Assembly: GCA_902702965.1 (NCBI GenBank) | Contig: CACRXP010000002.1 | Coordinates: 4,895,531 to 4,959,530 of the forward strand | Origin: Spirometra erinaceieuropaei | Lineage: Eukaryota > Platyhelminthes > Cestoda > Diphyllobothriidea > Diphyllobothriidae | Direction of reading: 5' to 3' | Length of the DNA: 64,000 nt | Shown here: positions 23,460-36,004 of the stretch, piece after piece | How positions within the stretch are numbered: the stretch's first letter is position 1 | Layout: every line of letters starts with the position of its first letter | The notes under the pieces: generated by a model | The model's database searches: none | Told to the model about the DNA's origin: nothing | What the model saw: only the letters and a program-made list of their open reading frames with translations | Translations under genes and position numbers: made by a program

Positions 23460-26400
23460 CGCGCCAAAACGTAGGAACACCAACATATGTGTTCTGATAG
23501 ACTTAAGTGTAGATATTTGACAAGCCAGCTTGCATTACCGGGTAATAAGGAGCGCACTCATTAGTCATTTTATGAATGGTCCTATTATGACACCTTAATA
23601 GGCAAACATTCAACCACTCGTTCTAACTACGCCGGCAAAAAATAAACATCAGGCTTTCTCACTACATTTAAATGCCTTTGTATAATTAGCCCATTTGTTT
23701 GAATAACGTGCGGAAAGCCGTCACTGACATTTATTCAGATGTTGTTTTGACAAGACAAGAACCATGAGTTAAAAGGCATGCCAAGAGTTGCAGAATGTGT
23801 GAACAAATTAACCTCGCAAATGACAGTTGTGCCTGTTTCAGTTACATTCAAAAGTCCAAACTGCCTTGATAAAAACGCATCCGTCTGCTGAGAAAACTAC
23901 TCCATCAACCAAAAGAGACTTATGCATTTTGTAATTAGTATATTTATATTTAATATTATTACTACTTTAAATGAATTAGCCCCGAGTTAGGAGAAGAGTG
24001 CTTTGCATTTACAACGGCACATTTTGAGAAAATGCGTTTTTCTGACAGTCCATTGTAATAAACTAATATTTCATTCCCCACTTATATAAAAAATATTATA
24101 TCTTTACGCGCATCCACAATAATTTAGAAAGTCATTCATTTTAAAATTGTTTATTTAGGCTTAATTTACGCAAATAATTATTTAGGTGTCTACCAAACGG
24201 TCGAAGCTTCACGAGATAGGAAATGTCTTTTGATCAGGTTTTGCGGCAAAATATATGCCAATTCAAAGAAAACCTGGTGTCAAGTTATTCTATTGTTGTA
24301 CAAAGTGATAGAAGAAATTTGTTCGAGTGGTTGCAAATGTTAATTGTGAAATATTAGGGTTAGTGCATAAATGTGTCATCAGTAACTTTAACATCCATGG
24401 TCGGAAGCAGTTTTGACGCTCCATAGCATCTGAAGAACAGTGACGAAAATAAGATTCAAAAGAGACAATTATCTGATGTGTATGCCATACCCCGCAGAAG
24501 CGGGAACTTATCAATCCGAACCTCATTCTGCCTTGACCAAATAAAGTCGACATGAATTTAAAATGTGCACACAGCCAGCTTGAGGTATTTAAAAAAGCAA
24601 AAATTTATGTCTGCTGATGTTCAAATTGAAAGGTCACAGATACGTTCATTTACACTTCGAGGTAGGTGATTTTCTCAGCGAATGGGAGATTTTTCTCTGA
24701 TCTCTTTATTTTATCTGGAAACATATGCTAATTCTTAAACAGAGCCTGTAAACCTCCTCTGAATTTCGATGTCCTTTATAACAGTCATACTATTCGAATT
24801 AAGTTAGCCTTTGTTTAATTCATGTGAAGGCGTAACACTTTGCTGGAAGTAGACAGCAACCGGCATTAGTTTTGCAATGGGTGCCCCTTTAAGAAAAATA
24901 CTTGCAAATGGCCATTAAAAATTATGAAATTTAGACAACATTTGCGTGGAACTGATAAACAATTAGAAATATTTTTACTACATGATTAACTTGGATTCCG
25001 TAATGCACAACTGAAGACGATACATGCGTGCGGTTTAATCTACTCGATTTTGTGCCTGCATCTCTCATAGAAAATGACAACATGATTACATTGATCAAAA
25101 AAATATCTAAAAGCACAACAGATATCTAGCTACGTGAATTTTATATGCATTTGCTTGCATCTGTTGCTTAAGGTCAAGTGGTACAATAACGGTCCAACGA
25201 GAACGAAACATTAAGTTTTGTTATTATAGGCATTCTTTTATCCAGCGAATCACATCGTCATATGTTTCTGATAAAATATAAATGACAGACTGTACCTCAG
25301 AGTTCCTGAAACAATAAAAACTTCTTATAACAGTTTGTCAAGATCTCAAGAAAAATCCACGTCCTCGGCACAATTAAGTGGCTTGTAAATATTCTTGTGC
25401 TCAATGCAAGAGATATTTGAAACTGTAATATCTGCACATTCCATAAACAAACAACAGAGTTGAAAGAAATACAGAATTCAGAAAACAAACACGTTAAAAT
25501 AGACGAAAGGTCACAAAAACGGCGTATAAATGGAGGAGGGTCCACGCCTCTGATTCCGGGTCAGTAAAGTAGTAAGCGTCCGGCCTGTTCATTTACCTTT
25601 TGATTCGTTTTTGTTTGAGTAGAGATGTCACTCTATTTATTCTTAGGTGTAGGAACTATATTTTGCTCATCGTGTAGGAGTTGACGTCATTTTCTCATTT
25701 GGAGCCACAGCCCTTAATAATTCTCAGTCGCCGTAAAGCAGGAAAAACTACAATGTATAAACAATAAGTTACGGACAAGTTCAGGGAACAGATAATGCTG
25801 ATGGCAATGCCTCATGAACAAGTTTAAAAGTCACAAATGGATGGCCTCAGCTTCAATGTAGACAAAAGCGCACGAAATTACTCAGGCAGCATGAAAAACT
25901 AACCGACTGACGCAATAGCCTCCTTCCTGTAAGTTATCACAGCAACTGCTTAATTGCAAAAGTTACGAGGATGAGCAATACTGGAAAGAATCTCTATTGC
26001 TTTGTTTCTTTACCGAATAAATGGGCTCCTTAAAAGAGCCGGAGGTATACAGTACTCAATTGTGTTATTATCTACCAAACTGACAACCCAGGTGCTAGCT
26101 AGAAGACCATACACGCGCGTTTTGCCGATCTTGTGCCACTGCCTAACGCGGCTGCGAGGAGTTTGGCTCATAAATAGATTTCCAGCCTTCCTCGTGTGTT
26201 GTCTGGTATATATAATTTTCAAGAATTTAGTGCGCGAACCTAGAGAAGATTCTTTGGAACAGAACTTTTCAGACACTGTCCAAAATTTTCAACGTTCGCG
26301 CATTGATTTCCTTGTAAGTTTAACAGGACAAGGTATACAGTCTACTCACAATTACAAGATCACCGGTTTTGTTTAACATTTTGGCGGCTTTGAGTAGTAA

Positions 26401-26819
26401 GTTCCGGTCACTGGAAAGCGCGAAGGCGATCATATCACAAAGTGGTGCAAAAAACTGCCGGGTAGCATGAATCCTCAGAAACTGCCTCTAATCATTATAA
26501 AGAGGCGCCAATTGTGTTGTCCCCGCCGGGATGAAGGGGAATGTATTACCCTCCTTTCACTTTATTATTGCATTAAAACCTCTGTATTTGCTATTAATCA
26601 CAATTCCAAGGTCTGGTTTACTCAAGGCATTCTAAGAATGCCGAAAAGTCTAATTCGGCCAACAAATCGAACAGTCGTCGCAATAATCGCAGAATGCCGG
26701 TCTTAAAAACAATTCTCATAGCTTCTCAATTATCTTTAGATGGACCATCGTCAACCAAGTCACCGTCTTAGTTTCTGGGTTCCTTGACTGTGGTTGCGTC
26801 CCCTAAGGCATATGTGCAT
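23460..26819. other. Unannotated AT-rich stretch
   Basis: No gene or classified repeat recognised. A 124-codon frame at 26,002-26,376 (+), with overlapping antisense frame, has no domain signature. Confidence 0.45.
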
Positions 26820-27823
26820 TCCAGATACTTTACTGAGATCTCATGCAGTAAGTTGCAGATTTCGTGATGTGTTTACTATGATTCTGAAGTGCGTATTCGA
26901 TAAAGAAAGCTTAGTTAGGTGAAGTTGTGATATTAAATATCTTGCAGTATAATGTCGTAATATTTCAGATATGCCGGAATGTTAGCTCTTAAATGCGCTT
27001 GTTTTCGGATGCCCGCAGAGACTACACTCTGGGAAATTACTGTTTACAAAGCAGGTATTTTTTATTGAAGTTTCGATGGTCCTGCAATTTCGAATGTCTT
27101 TTATACTAAATGTACAATAAACATTATCTGCCGTAAACCTGTGGTAGCAAGCTAATTCTCCTTCATCGTTTGTTTGGTGAAAGTATGCCGTCCGACTTTA
27201 AAAGCTCTGAATCACGGAGTTTATGAGGCAGTGCAATTTCGACTCGACTAACATCTTATCTGTCCGTTTGATAAAGCTTTTTGAGAAATATTCAATACAG
27301 TCCACATTCGATTCAAACGTTTAGAAATACTATACGGTATCTACTTAATGGCTTGAAGGGATATATGTTTTGCCTTGCACGAGAGGTATACGGCTGGTAA
27401 ATTTAAATCCTCAAATGAAAACGCAGTAGCAGATAGAGCAAGAAATTGTCTTGCTGTTAAAAAAAAACATTTTAAAAACGCAAAATGACTTTTTTATCTA
27501 TTTTTTGAAAGCGACTTAATTGACTGCCAAAAGGCGCAAGAAAAAGCCGTTGTGTACGTTTTTTTGCAAAATGCGTCTGAATTTATAGGGGCATTGGAAT
27601 TTAGTAGAAAATGTTTGCTAATTAAATAATCATTTTGCATAGCGTGGTAACTGCCAGCATCTTTAAATGTTTGCGTTTAAAAGCAAACATCCCGGCTTGT
27701 CTGAAACATTGTGCCATTATGCCGCTTGATAATCAACATCACAACCACACCTATAGAATTTTTCCTAATCAGAAGATCACTTCGGGATTTCTGTCAACAT
27801 TTCGTGAGGTCCGTCGCTACCTG
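26820..27823. mobile_element. MITE copy 5, degenerate, both arms
   Basis: The left arm is eroded but keeps block order (GAGATCTCATG, ATTCTGAAGTGCG, CAGTATAATGTCGTAATATTTC, ACTACACTCTG). The right arm is clearer: TTGATAATCAACATCACAACC, TTCCTAATCAGAAG, CTGTCAACATTTCGTGAGG and a tip CGCTACCTG|TA. The left boundary is inferred from the roughly 1-kb family length. Confidence 0.6.
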
Positions 27824-29357
27824 TATATTGACCGTCGTATTGACTCAAAAGTGCAATATTTGGACTCCTTCCTGTAAAGCATCCATTCTACCACTTTTCA
27901 TGGTAGGTATCAGTCCCCCTACGAGGACCATGTCAATAGTAGCCCCAAAAAGCCCGAATCATTATAATTAGACTTCCCTTCATCGGAGAAGGCTGAATCT
28001 CGTCAGTGATTTGTTTAGGTGACGCAATCCTCAACACAGCATAGTTGTTTTTGCGCGTAGTAATTTATCAACAGCAGAATACGTCGAGGCCGTGGACAAA
28101 TATGCAGGGCCAAACACCTTACGATATTGTACGGTGTGGTCTCTAAAGACTCCAACGCCAAATCTCGTTTGACAGTGCACATACTATAATTCCGAGCAGA
28201 CAGTTGCTCCTTTTGGCTGAGACACTTAACTGCTTACTGGTGGGCAATATAACTGTTCACAACGCGTTCCGGCTTTTTGGCACTCTTCCACCGTTGCTGT
28301 GCTTAAAACCACTTTACGCATAGCCAACCAACAGCCTCGCTCTAAATCAGTCTGTTCTAGTCCCTAGGGCATTTGAAGTAGGCAAAAAACAACTCAAATT
28401 CGTCAAATCCATGAGTTAGTTTATTTCCAAATATCACTCACTCGTAGTCAGCAGGGACAGTCTCTTCAACCCGAGCACCACATTGCTGCGTTTTACTCTA
28501 AAGAGCAGAAACGAAAAGACATTTACTAAGTATATGGTCTTATATTCGTGCGTCAGACGACTCATGATCATACCTTATACTTAAAATTGAATTTTAAAAT
28601 TTTGCATTTAAACCTTGCTCGCACAAATATCGTGGTTTTTTTGCTCCCACATGCAAACGAAGGGTGGGTCTATGAAAAGCTGCCGGAATTATGGACAAAA
28701 ACAGGTGATCATGCAATTTCTAGACTGAATATAAGCGTTACGGATTATGAATAAAATATTATTCCTTATCGTGAACAAACACAACTAACATGGTTTTTCC
28801 ACAGTACCTCCCAAGTCAACTATCTGTGGTTACATCAAAAATTTATAGCAGCACTCACGGTATATGCGACCGATTTTAACTTGAAATAGGAGTTTTAGTA
28901 CACTAAGCACTCCAGTGCGAAGGTGCGATTTTTCGATATTTTCATCAAATGACACCGTGTTTATCAAGACGTGACATGCATATTTATACCCGGACCAGTT
29001 AATATAAGAAGAATGCAACTAATGATCCATTCATAATGGCATATCCAATTGATTATGCCTGCAAAAGTATAGCCTCTTAAAATATGTCTTGGTATAGAAA
29101 ACGCGTGCGAATGAGGTGTTCAGAAGAGAAATAGATGTTACATTTTGCAGAGAAATCGTAACTACCATACTCGGTCATAGCATCGTGTCAAGCAGCTGTG
29201 TAAAGTACATTAAATAAGCGATTATAAACTTAGGCTTAAAATAATTCACGAAAACCTTCAGAAACTTAATAAATATAACCTGCAAACTACAAAAGAGGGA
29301 ATTTTGCTAATTTGTTTCCTATAGCTTTTTCCCGCTGCAGGCGCTTGCACAATAATA
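27824..29357. other. Unannotated AT-rich stretch
   Basis: No gene or classified repeat recognised. Confidence 0.45.
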
Positions 29358-30344
29358 CAGTAGATGTGTTAACTCACAAAATGTTAATCAAAATTCAGAA
29401 ATACGTTTTTTTTGGCTCGAAAAAATTACTTAAGTAACGTTTTAATATCAATCAACGTACAGCATAATTTTATAGTAATTCAGGTATTGCAGTTTGTAGG
29501 CTTTTATATGAACTTCTGTTTGGCCGCCTGCAAAAACTACACTCCAAAAATAACTATTTTGCTGTTGCGAATTTTTTTCATTGATTTCTGATTCCCTTAT
29601 AAATTCAAATATATTTCATTGAAAAATGCATAAAAAATATTTATTCTTTTATTCATTTTGTGGAAAGTACGTTCTCTTTGACTTTATACTTGAAGAAAGA
29701 GTGTGATTCTCTTTAAGAAAACTCCTCCTATTTTTGAGTAATTTTAAACCCCGCCTGCCGTTGCATTTGCACTCGGGGTTTCGTAACCACCGGCTGTACA
29801 TTTTCTGTGTATGTAAAATAATGCATTTCTATAAGACGTTCAAAGGAGAATTTATAGTGTTCAGACATTTTGCAGAGGATTTCAAATATTTTGTATACTT
29901 GAAAAGCAGCATTAATAAATACAGAGACGCGATGTTCTATGAACGCGCATTTCGCGGTCTTTAAAATCTTACGATTAGTTACACTTGTACAATCGAACTA
30001 AAGACGTCTTTTGAGTATAAAATTTAAGGTGAGCGTACATGTTTGCCGAACAAATAAAAAATGGGATGTTTGAACGAATGGTTTTTAAGTAATATATTTG
30101 AATTTATAAGGGCATCAGAAATCAATGAGATTAATTCGTACCACTTAAGTCGTCATTTTTACAGTGTAGTATTCGCAAGCGGCAAAAACGAAATTTATTC
30201 AAAAGCCGAAAAAGCTGAAGTGCTTGAATTATCATAAGATTATGCTGCACGATGAACAATAGTTCAACGATACTTAAGTACTTTTTAAGTCGAAAATGTT
30301 TTCCATAATTTTGATCAACATTTTATGAGTAAGCACATCTACTG
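29358..30344. mobile_element. MITE copy 6, full length (987 bp)
   Basis: The left tip is TA|CAGTAGATGTGTTAACTCAC. The right tip in reverse complement is CAGTAGATGTGCTTACTCAT, now followed by TG rather than TA. Both arms carry the mirrored blocks around AGCATAATTTTATAGTAATTC and its counterpart CGATGAACAATAGTTC. It is non-coding. It belongs to the CAGTAGRTG subfamily with copies 3, 4 and 9. Confidence 0.85.
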
Positions 30345-32547
30345 TGCCAGCGTAAGTTAATGTGATCTCCTGTAATACATTGCTCAACACAGCTTCATTC
30401 ATTTGAAGCTATGTGAGTTTTCTATTAAAAAACCGGTCGTTCACAGAGTTGGCTTTTATACCTAGGTAAGCCCTCCCTTGCTTTAACCTTAAGAAAATGG
30501 ATATGTCATAAAACTTTAGAAACAAACTTTCTAAATGTCCTTATCACAGAAGATGATCAAGTGGTTCTCTGACACAAATAACTTGGCAATTGGCCTTTTA
30601 TAGCATTGAGATAGATTCTTAAATAAAGGGTTAACGAAGCTAGTTGCCGGGTTTATTTTTTATTCATCACTTTTGTTAAAACAGCATATTTGTTCGATTC
30701 GCCATAAGATGAAAAAGTAAGTACTCTATTCCTTAGGAGCTTACATCATTGTTAACTTTGACAACCACAGCGGAGTGTTCGACCGGCATTTTCTTACGTT
30801 TTAATTTTCATTTTTTTCAGTTCTGCTCTTGTTATTTAAGGAAAAGTACTGGAAATTTCTCACAGCTTTGTTTAATGTCAATGAATGACTTTTTATGTCC
30901 GGATACGTGCGTATCAACACAGATTAGTTTTGGGCCAAAAAATTAAAGCAATTCTCATCGTGTTTTTCTTAGATTTGTTCTATACAAATACATAACAATT
31001 TAGCCATCGGCCTAATAATCAAATCATTTAGATTAAATAAGCCTAAGAATAATAGGCAATGTTGATCAGTCATCAGGCAATCACAATTGGGAGGCAATGT
31101 TAATCTACAGGCATCGGGTTTTTATTCTATTAGTTTACAAACATTGTCGACAGTTAAAAACGTCATTCCACTTTGAATATGCATTAAAAAAATGAGAACT
31201 TACAGATCACTGTTCACAATTATAATAAGTGTCATTAGCCCGTCTGATACTGTCTTCTAATTCCTAATTTTGCAATGAAAGTTCAACAGTAAGGTTTTCT
31301 ACTTTTCATTCAGTAGGGGTCTTTTGTAAGTATTTATGCACACTGAAGAAGTGCATGGTCTGTAACCAACGCTATCTTAAAAGCATGTTGCGGAATCGAT
31401 CAAGGGAATTATTAGCTAAAAAATCAATGCAAACTCAAACGCACCTAAGTGGCTGATGAAAGTTTTGTTATACTTTTACAAATTTAACGCACCAAGTAAA
31501 TACTCAGTATTTATTTCAATAGATAAATTGAGTCAAAACATTCGGAAACCTGGATTTATTATTTCGCTGGTATGAGATGGAAATGATGGACGGCTGTTGA
31601 CAGCACCATTTTGTACGGGACCCATCAATCCAATACGACTAAGCGCTTTTACATCTAGGTTTATCAAGTCTGAGTTCGTTTGACTACAAGTACGCATTCA
31701 CTCTATTGTAATAAACGGAAGACAACAGTCCAACCGATAGATCACTACAGTTGTGACCGCGGTCCTTAGAATAAAGTTACTGAGATTCAGCCAGGCTGCA
31801 TCTTCACTATCATTTCCATCTCAATTTTGTAGTGTCGCATAGAAATGCTTGAATATCGGCCACGTTGGTTTAAATTCAACGCAATGGTCGCAGAGCTACT
31901 AGCAATTCAAAGTTACAGAACCAAGACATATTTAAAAGGATATTTCTAACCGACTTCTTCCAGTCAGCAGACACCGGCAGTTGTGGTCAGTTTAAAATTA
32001 CATATTGGCGAAAAAAGGTACAAACGCACTCTCACATATTAATCATCTGTATGCTTATCACAGACGTCTATCGATCGAAACTTTGATAGTCTTGAGGTAA
32101 GAACAAAGTTGCTGTGTCCGCAACGGTGGGTTGTGTACCCCACCTCTCAACCAGTAACTACAGACACGTATAATACGGCAACAGTGATAACAGGGGTTTT
32201 ACGGGTGGGGCGTCACCGCGAAAGGTGAACAAAATGAATGCAGCAAAACATGGAAAACAAATAAATGTTCGTTTAGATTTCTCTCCTGTGCTATATATAG
32301 CAATGGAATTAAGCACGTTAGTTAAAAATTACCAAAACCAATTACAAATAAAAAAGCATTTAAATAAACTGCCACCTGCAAGTTTGAAGCAGGTCGGAAC
32401 CAAAATAACGAACGATTAATATGAAAAGACAACAACAATTGACAAATACTGCAGCTGTGACGCACATTAACGTTCAAGGAGTTATGAATATGCACTCAGA
32501 AAATAAGAACAAAATCCGATAGTTTGACCATTGCTGCCAATGATATC
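30345..32547. other. Unannotated AT-rich stretch
   Basis: No gene recognised. A short palindromic sequence (GGTGGGTTGTGTACCCCACC) lies near 32,125-32,144; nothing near it allows a call. Confidence 0.4.
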
Positions 32548-32900
32548 TACCCCGTGCTCCACGGCAAGGTAAAGCGGACACGGTAGCTTGCGCGTGGTTC
32601 GGTTAATAGTAAATATAGACTTGCGTAGCATCTTCCGCTCTCTCCCTTCCTTCCTACCTTGATCCAGTGGAAAGACACAGTCAGGAAGACCGGAGACGGG
32701 GGAGGGCGCAGATGGATGGCACGGTCCAGCCCGCGCCTTAGCCTCCCACTCCAAAACCCCCTAGTCCGCACACCAAATGACCAGGATTTTAACCAACAAC
32801 TGAAAGGACGCTGGCACGACCGGAGCTGCATCTAGGCGTGCCGTCACACGTGCGCGGAGTCGGGTACTAAAAAGGCCGCATTAAAAAGGACGCATTGAAG
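32548..32900 (+). repeat. Dispersed repeat family A, copy in GC-richer block
   Basis: It shares ordered blocks with 13.6-14.4 kb: CTCCACGGCAAGGT, GACACGGTAGCTTGCGCG, a CTCTCTCCC pyrimidine segment, GACCAGGATTTTAACCAACAAC, and a GGCACGACCGG...TAGGCGTGCCGTCACAC segment. It marks the start of a GC-richer block that runs to 34.3 kb. Confidence 0.6.
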
Positions 32901-33513
32901 CCGGACTTATGGATAACTCGCCGGCCTTTTACACAAAAACACAACACTGGGTCGACTGCGAGGTCCAAGTTATCCCATCAGTTTTCAAGCACGCCAGATT
33001 GTTTATAGTAAGTTAAATACGCTGAGCTGTCGACCTCACTCTCAGCCCCGGCTCCAGCCACTGTCCAAGCCAGTCAGTTAACAGGTGCGGGGAATGGGCG
33101 CAGTGGCTGACATATCTAGTGACCTTGTCTGTACGCGCCACACGCATAACCTGGCCCCCCAAACACAAGTGCCAGGATTTAATAAAACGGGGCGCGTGCG
33201 GCGTACATCCCACATGCGTAGGTCACGTTCGGAAGAAGCTTTTTCAGCCTGACTCTCGGCCAACCAGTCCGCCACTCCACGCACACATGCATACACAACT
33301 AGGCAGGCTGCGTGAACTGAGTTGGGGCCTCAGTCGGCTGCTTTCCAAGCCACGGCGATGACACAATGGGACAACTTCAGACTCGAATCGCACGTGCAGC
33401 AGAGAGTCGCATGGTGACGGAATCGAGACGCACATTTCCCAATTGCGTGGGATGTGGCAGTTGGACGCTTGTCACAGGCGATAATTTTGTGTGACGTAGA
33501 TGGGGGAAGATGT
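32901..33513 (-). other. GC-richer sequence, probable 3' untranslated region of an RTE-type element
   Basis: This lies directly downstream, on the minus strand, of the zinc-finger relic at 33.5-34.3 kb and shares its base composition. It holds only short overlapping open frames on both strands. I infer that it is the 3' untranslated part of the same retrotransposon copy, but no terminal repeat or target duplication was identified. Confidence 0.35.
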
Positions 33514-34287
33514 CTAGTGCTGGATTTGGTGGATGCGCATGTAGTCTAATAGACCCATGCGGTAAGTAAATATGAAGATGCAGTGAGGGCAACTGAGGCA
33601 AATGTGTCGGGTGTATTTTCGTGCTCCAGGCATTGGTTCACCAGTCGCTGTGTGATGGGTTCGCGAGTGACCGACCAGGCCGATGTGTGAGATGAATGAA
33701 CGGGGATAGTGTGGACAGGAAAAGTCGGCGGTGCCATTGCCGGTTTCGGAGATGGTGGTAGTAGGGGAGCTACTTATGGCGGTCGCACTGGGCAACGGGG
33801 TGTGGGTCGAGCTAATCATGATGGATGAGCAGGAGGTGTGGGGAGTGTCGGGACTGCGATCATTCGACTCTCGTGGATGCGCCTATGACCAAATAGGCCC
33901 ATGCGGTGAGTGTGCGAGGGCAGTGTCCGCGAGTGCCTGTAGAATGATTTGCAAGTGACCGACCAGACCGATGTGTGAGGTGAAGGTGCGGTCGCAATGA
34001 GGACAGGTATGGATCGAGTCCACATCGCCGGCGTTGTTGATGGGGGGGGGGTTGGTGTTTGTTAGTTTAACAGAATTGTCTGTAGTGGTGATGGGTGCAG
34101 GAATCGCCGTAGCGGAGCTTGAAGTAATGAAGGAGGAGGAGGAGGAGGAGGAGGAGGAGGAGGAGGAGGAAGATGGTAGTGGGGGCTCGTATATGTGGCC
34201 AATGGTAGTTGTAGGCGTGGCGATGGGACAAATTTGGAGGGGAGACAGCGGCTTGTTAGTTGAGGTGTTGCAAATCATGGGTGTCAT
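33514..34287 (-). pseudogene. C2H2 zinc-finger tail of an RTE-type retrotransposon, frameshifted
   Basis: Four finger-like units are spread over three minus-strand frames. Finger 1 has C95, C98 and H111 of the first frame (CPHCDRTFTSHIGLVGH) but isoleucine where the last histidine belongs. Finger 2 keeps only HRMGLFGHRRIHE. Finger 3 has CPHY in place of CPHC before SHIGLVGH. Finger 4 has CPHC, then YMRIH, with tyrosine for the first histidine. Linkers (TGEPMPGARKYT) match the same architecture. The N-terminal side has 14 serines in a row (residues 39-52), encoded by a GGA-type microsatellite. From memory, this finger/linker pattern is the C-terminal extension of RTE-like reverse transcriptases in diphyllobothriidean tapeworms. 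No endonuclease or reverse transcriptase remains upstream, so the copy is 5'-truncated. It cannot encode a functional protein. Confidence 0.75.
34128..34174. repeat. (GGA)n microsatellite
   Basis: An uninterrupted run of GGA/GAG triplets encodes the serine run of the zinc-finger relic on the minus strand and an artefactual glutamate run on the plus strand. A G-run (about 34,039-34,047) lies just beside it. Confidence 0.9.
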
Positions 34288-35847
34288 TTAAAGAAATGAA
34301 AAATATATACGTAAAAGTCATGTACAGCGTGGAAATGCATTAATAAACAAATTAATGAATAATGCTCTTTTCCGTTCCAAAATACAGACCATGGGCTCTA
34401 GGTCGAAATCGAACAACTGCAGCTTGATTTTTGGAGAAATCGGACGTAATAGCCAAAGCTATAAACTCGGAGAGGGTGGTGGAATACTGCCGAATAAGGG
34501 GACTGTTACCTATTGCGGCAACATGTCAACTTTGACGCCAAATGCATCGGCTTTAAGAACTGTAAAGTCAACCATATCAATCATTTTAGGGATCCGACCA
34601 CGGGAAAGCATATCAATTCGTGTGAAGCCTATTGGAACGGACCGAAATAGTAGTTTTTCGAAGGAGAGCCAGTGTAGGGTCGTGAAACATCGGAACACGT
34701 AGGCAAAGTTCAGTATCGACTGTGGTTGGGCCTTGATACCGTTGGTCTAAAGCTAGCGTTGAATATATTCCTGTCACATATTGCGAAAGTTTATCCGATG
34801 CAAGAGCCTCCCGAACGAGCAACCTGAAGGATGTCTCCCCAAAAGCAATTTAACGACCATTTTAAGCAAATTTTTTGCATAAGCTCAAATGCCTCTTATG
34901 GTTTTATTAGTGGTTTTGCCAGGGACTGCGCACAGATATTCTAGAAGTAACTCCGTCGCGACCTGTCCGTTCGGCAACAAAAATCGTTTAGTGATTCGAG
35001 AAAGCCGAGTGTTTGTGTTCTAACCGAGAAAAAGTAAACCAAAACGCAGCCGACGACCCTTACAGCACGCGTTGGATGGTGTTATTGGCATGGCACAAAG
35101 TGGTTAGGCTCTTCTTTTCGAAAAAGTAAATAAGTCGCGACGTAGGTAATCGACAACAAAAATGAATCTTAAGCCCACTCCTATGCTGAGACAAATTTAG
35201 GCCTAAGTTACACATACTAAACCCTGTGAGATTACACAACCTACCCATACTCATGTGTCTTCCTTGATTCAGATTAGTAAGCTATTTGTTATTCCCTCTG
35301 TTTGTAAAGGAATTTAAAGTGTGTCCAGGTAGTCAATTCTCCTTGAGGACAGGCGCATCTGCAGCATCTCAGTAGCAGTCGCTTTCTAATAGCTTCAGTG
35401 CACGCCGGATCAAAATACCGTTAAGAGGAAACCGACATCGTTTTTTATTTTATGTTAGCTGAAGAAAGCAGCATCTTGCGTAAGACTACCGGGAAGAGAA
35501 GGGCTTGGTTAGAAACTGGTGTTTTTATACGGATAGCTGTTAAGATTTGGAAAAACGCACGTGCTTCCTCCGGAGTTTGTCTCTTATCCCTACTAAAAAT
35601 CTGGAATAAAAACTCCAACATAGCGAGGGAAAAAAGCAAAATCGTGGAAAATGGGGAAACAGCTCTAAAAAGCAAAGATTTTTATATGACTTAAATCGTT
35701 TTTATCCTGAACAAAAGTTGATTATTCTTGCAGTTGAGTTTATTTACTAAATATAATCATTGGCCTAGCAAATTGTTAGTCAGCCCTTTGAACAATGAGG
35801 AATTCTTTTAATTTGTAGATAACTTAAGGTCATATTGCAGTAAGCAA
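34288..35847. other. Unannotated stretch
   Basis: No gene or classified repeat recognised. Several short open frames at 34.35-34.82 kb overlap on both strands. Confidence 0.4.
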
Positions 35848-36004
35848 AGGTCATTAAGGCAATTTGTGTTCATGTTTTAGACGACAGTTTAATCAAGCTT
35901 AAGAACTGTAGAGAAGCAGATTGACGGCGGTTATGTTATTAGTGTTCTACTTCAGAGTCTCTCAATCTCCTCTGAAGCGTGATTCATTCCAGAACAACAG
36001 CCAG
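35848..36004 (+). repeat. Dispersed direct repeat B, copy 1
   Basis: Shares about 157 bp with 38430-38587, including CAATTTGTGTTCATGT, AGTTTAATC, a TTTAC or TTATG-type divergent centre, and CTCCTCTGAAGCGTGA...CATTCCA. Both copies lie in the same orientation, about 2.6 kb apart. No coding frame. Confidence 0.7.

Noticed and set aside
34034..34291. Plus-strand frame with a long glutamate run
   Set aside because: It is the antisense of the serine run in the zinc-finger relic, produced by the GGA microsatellite.
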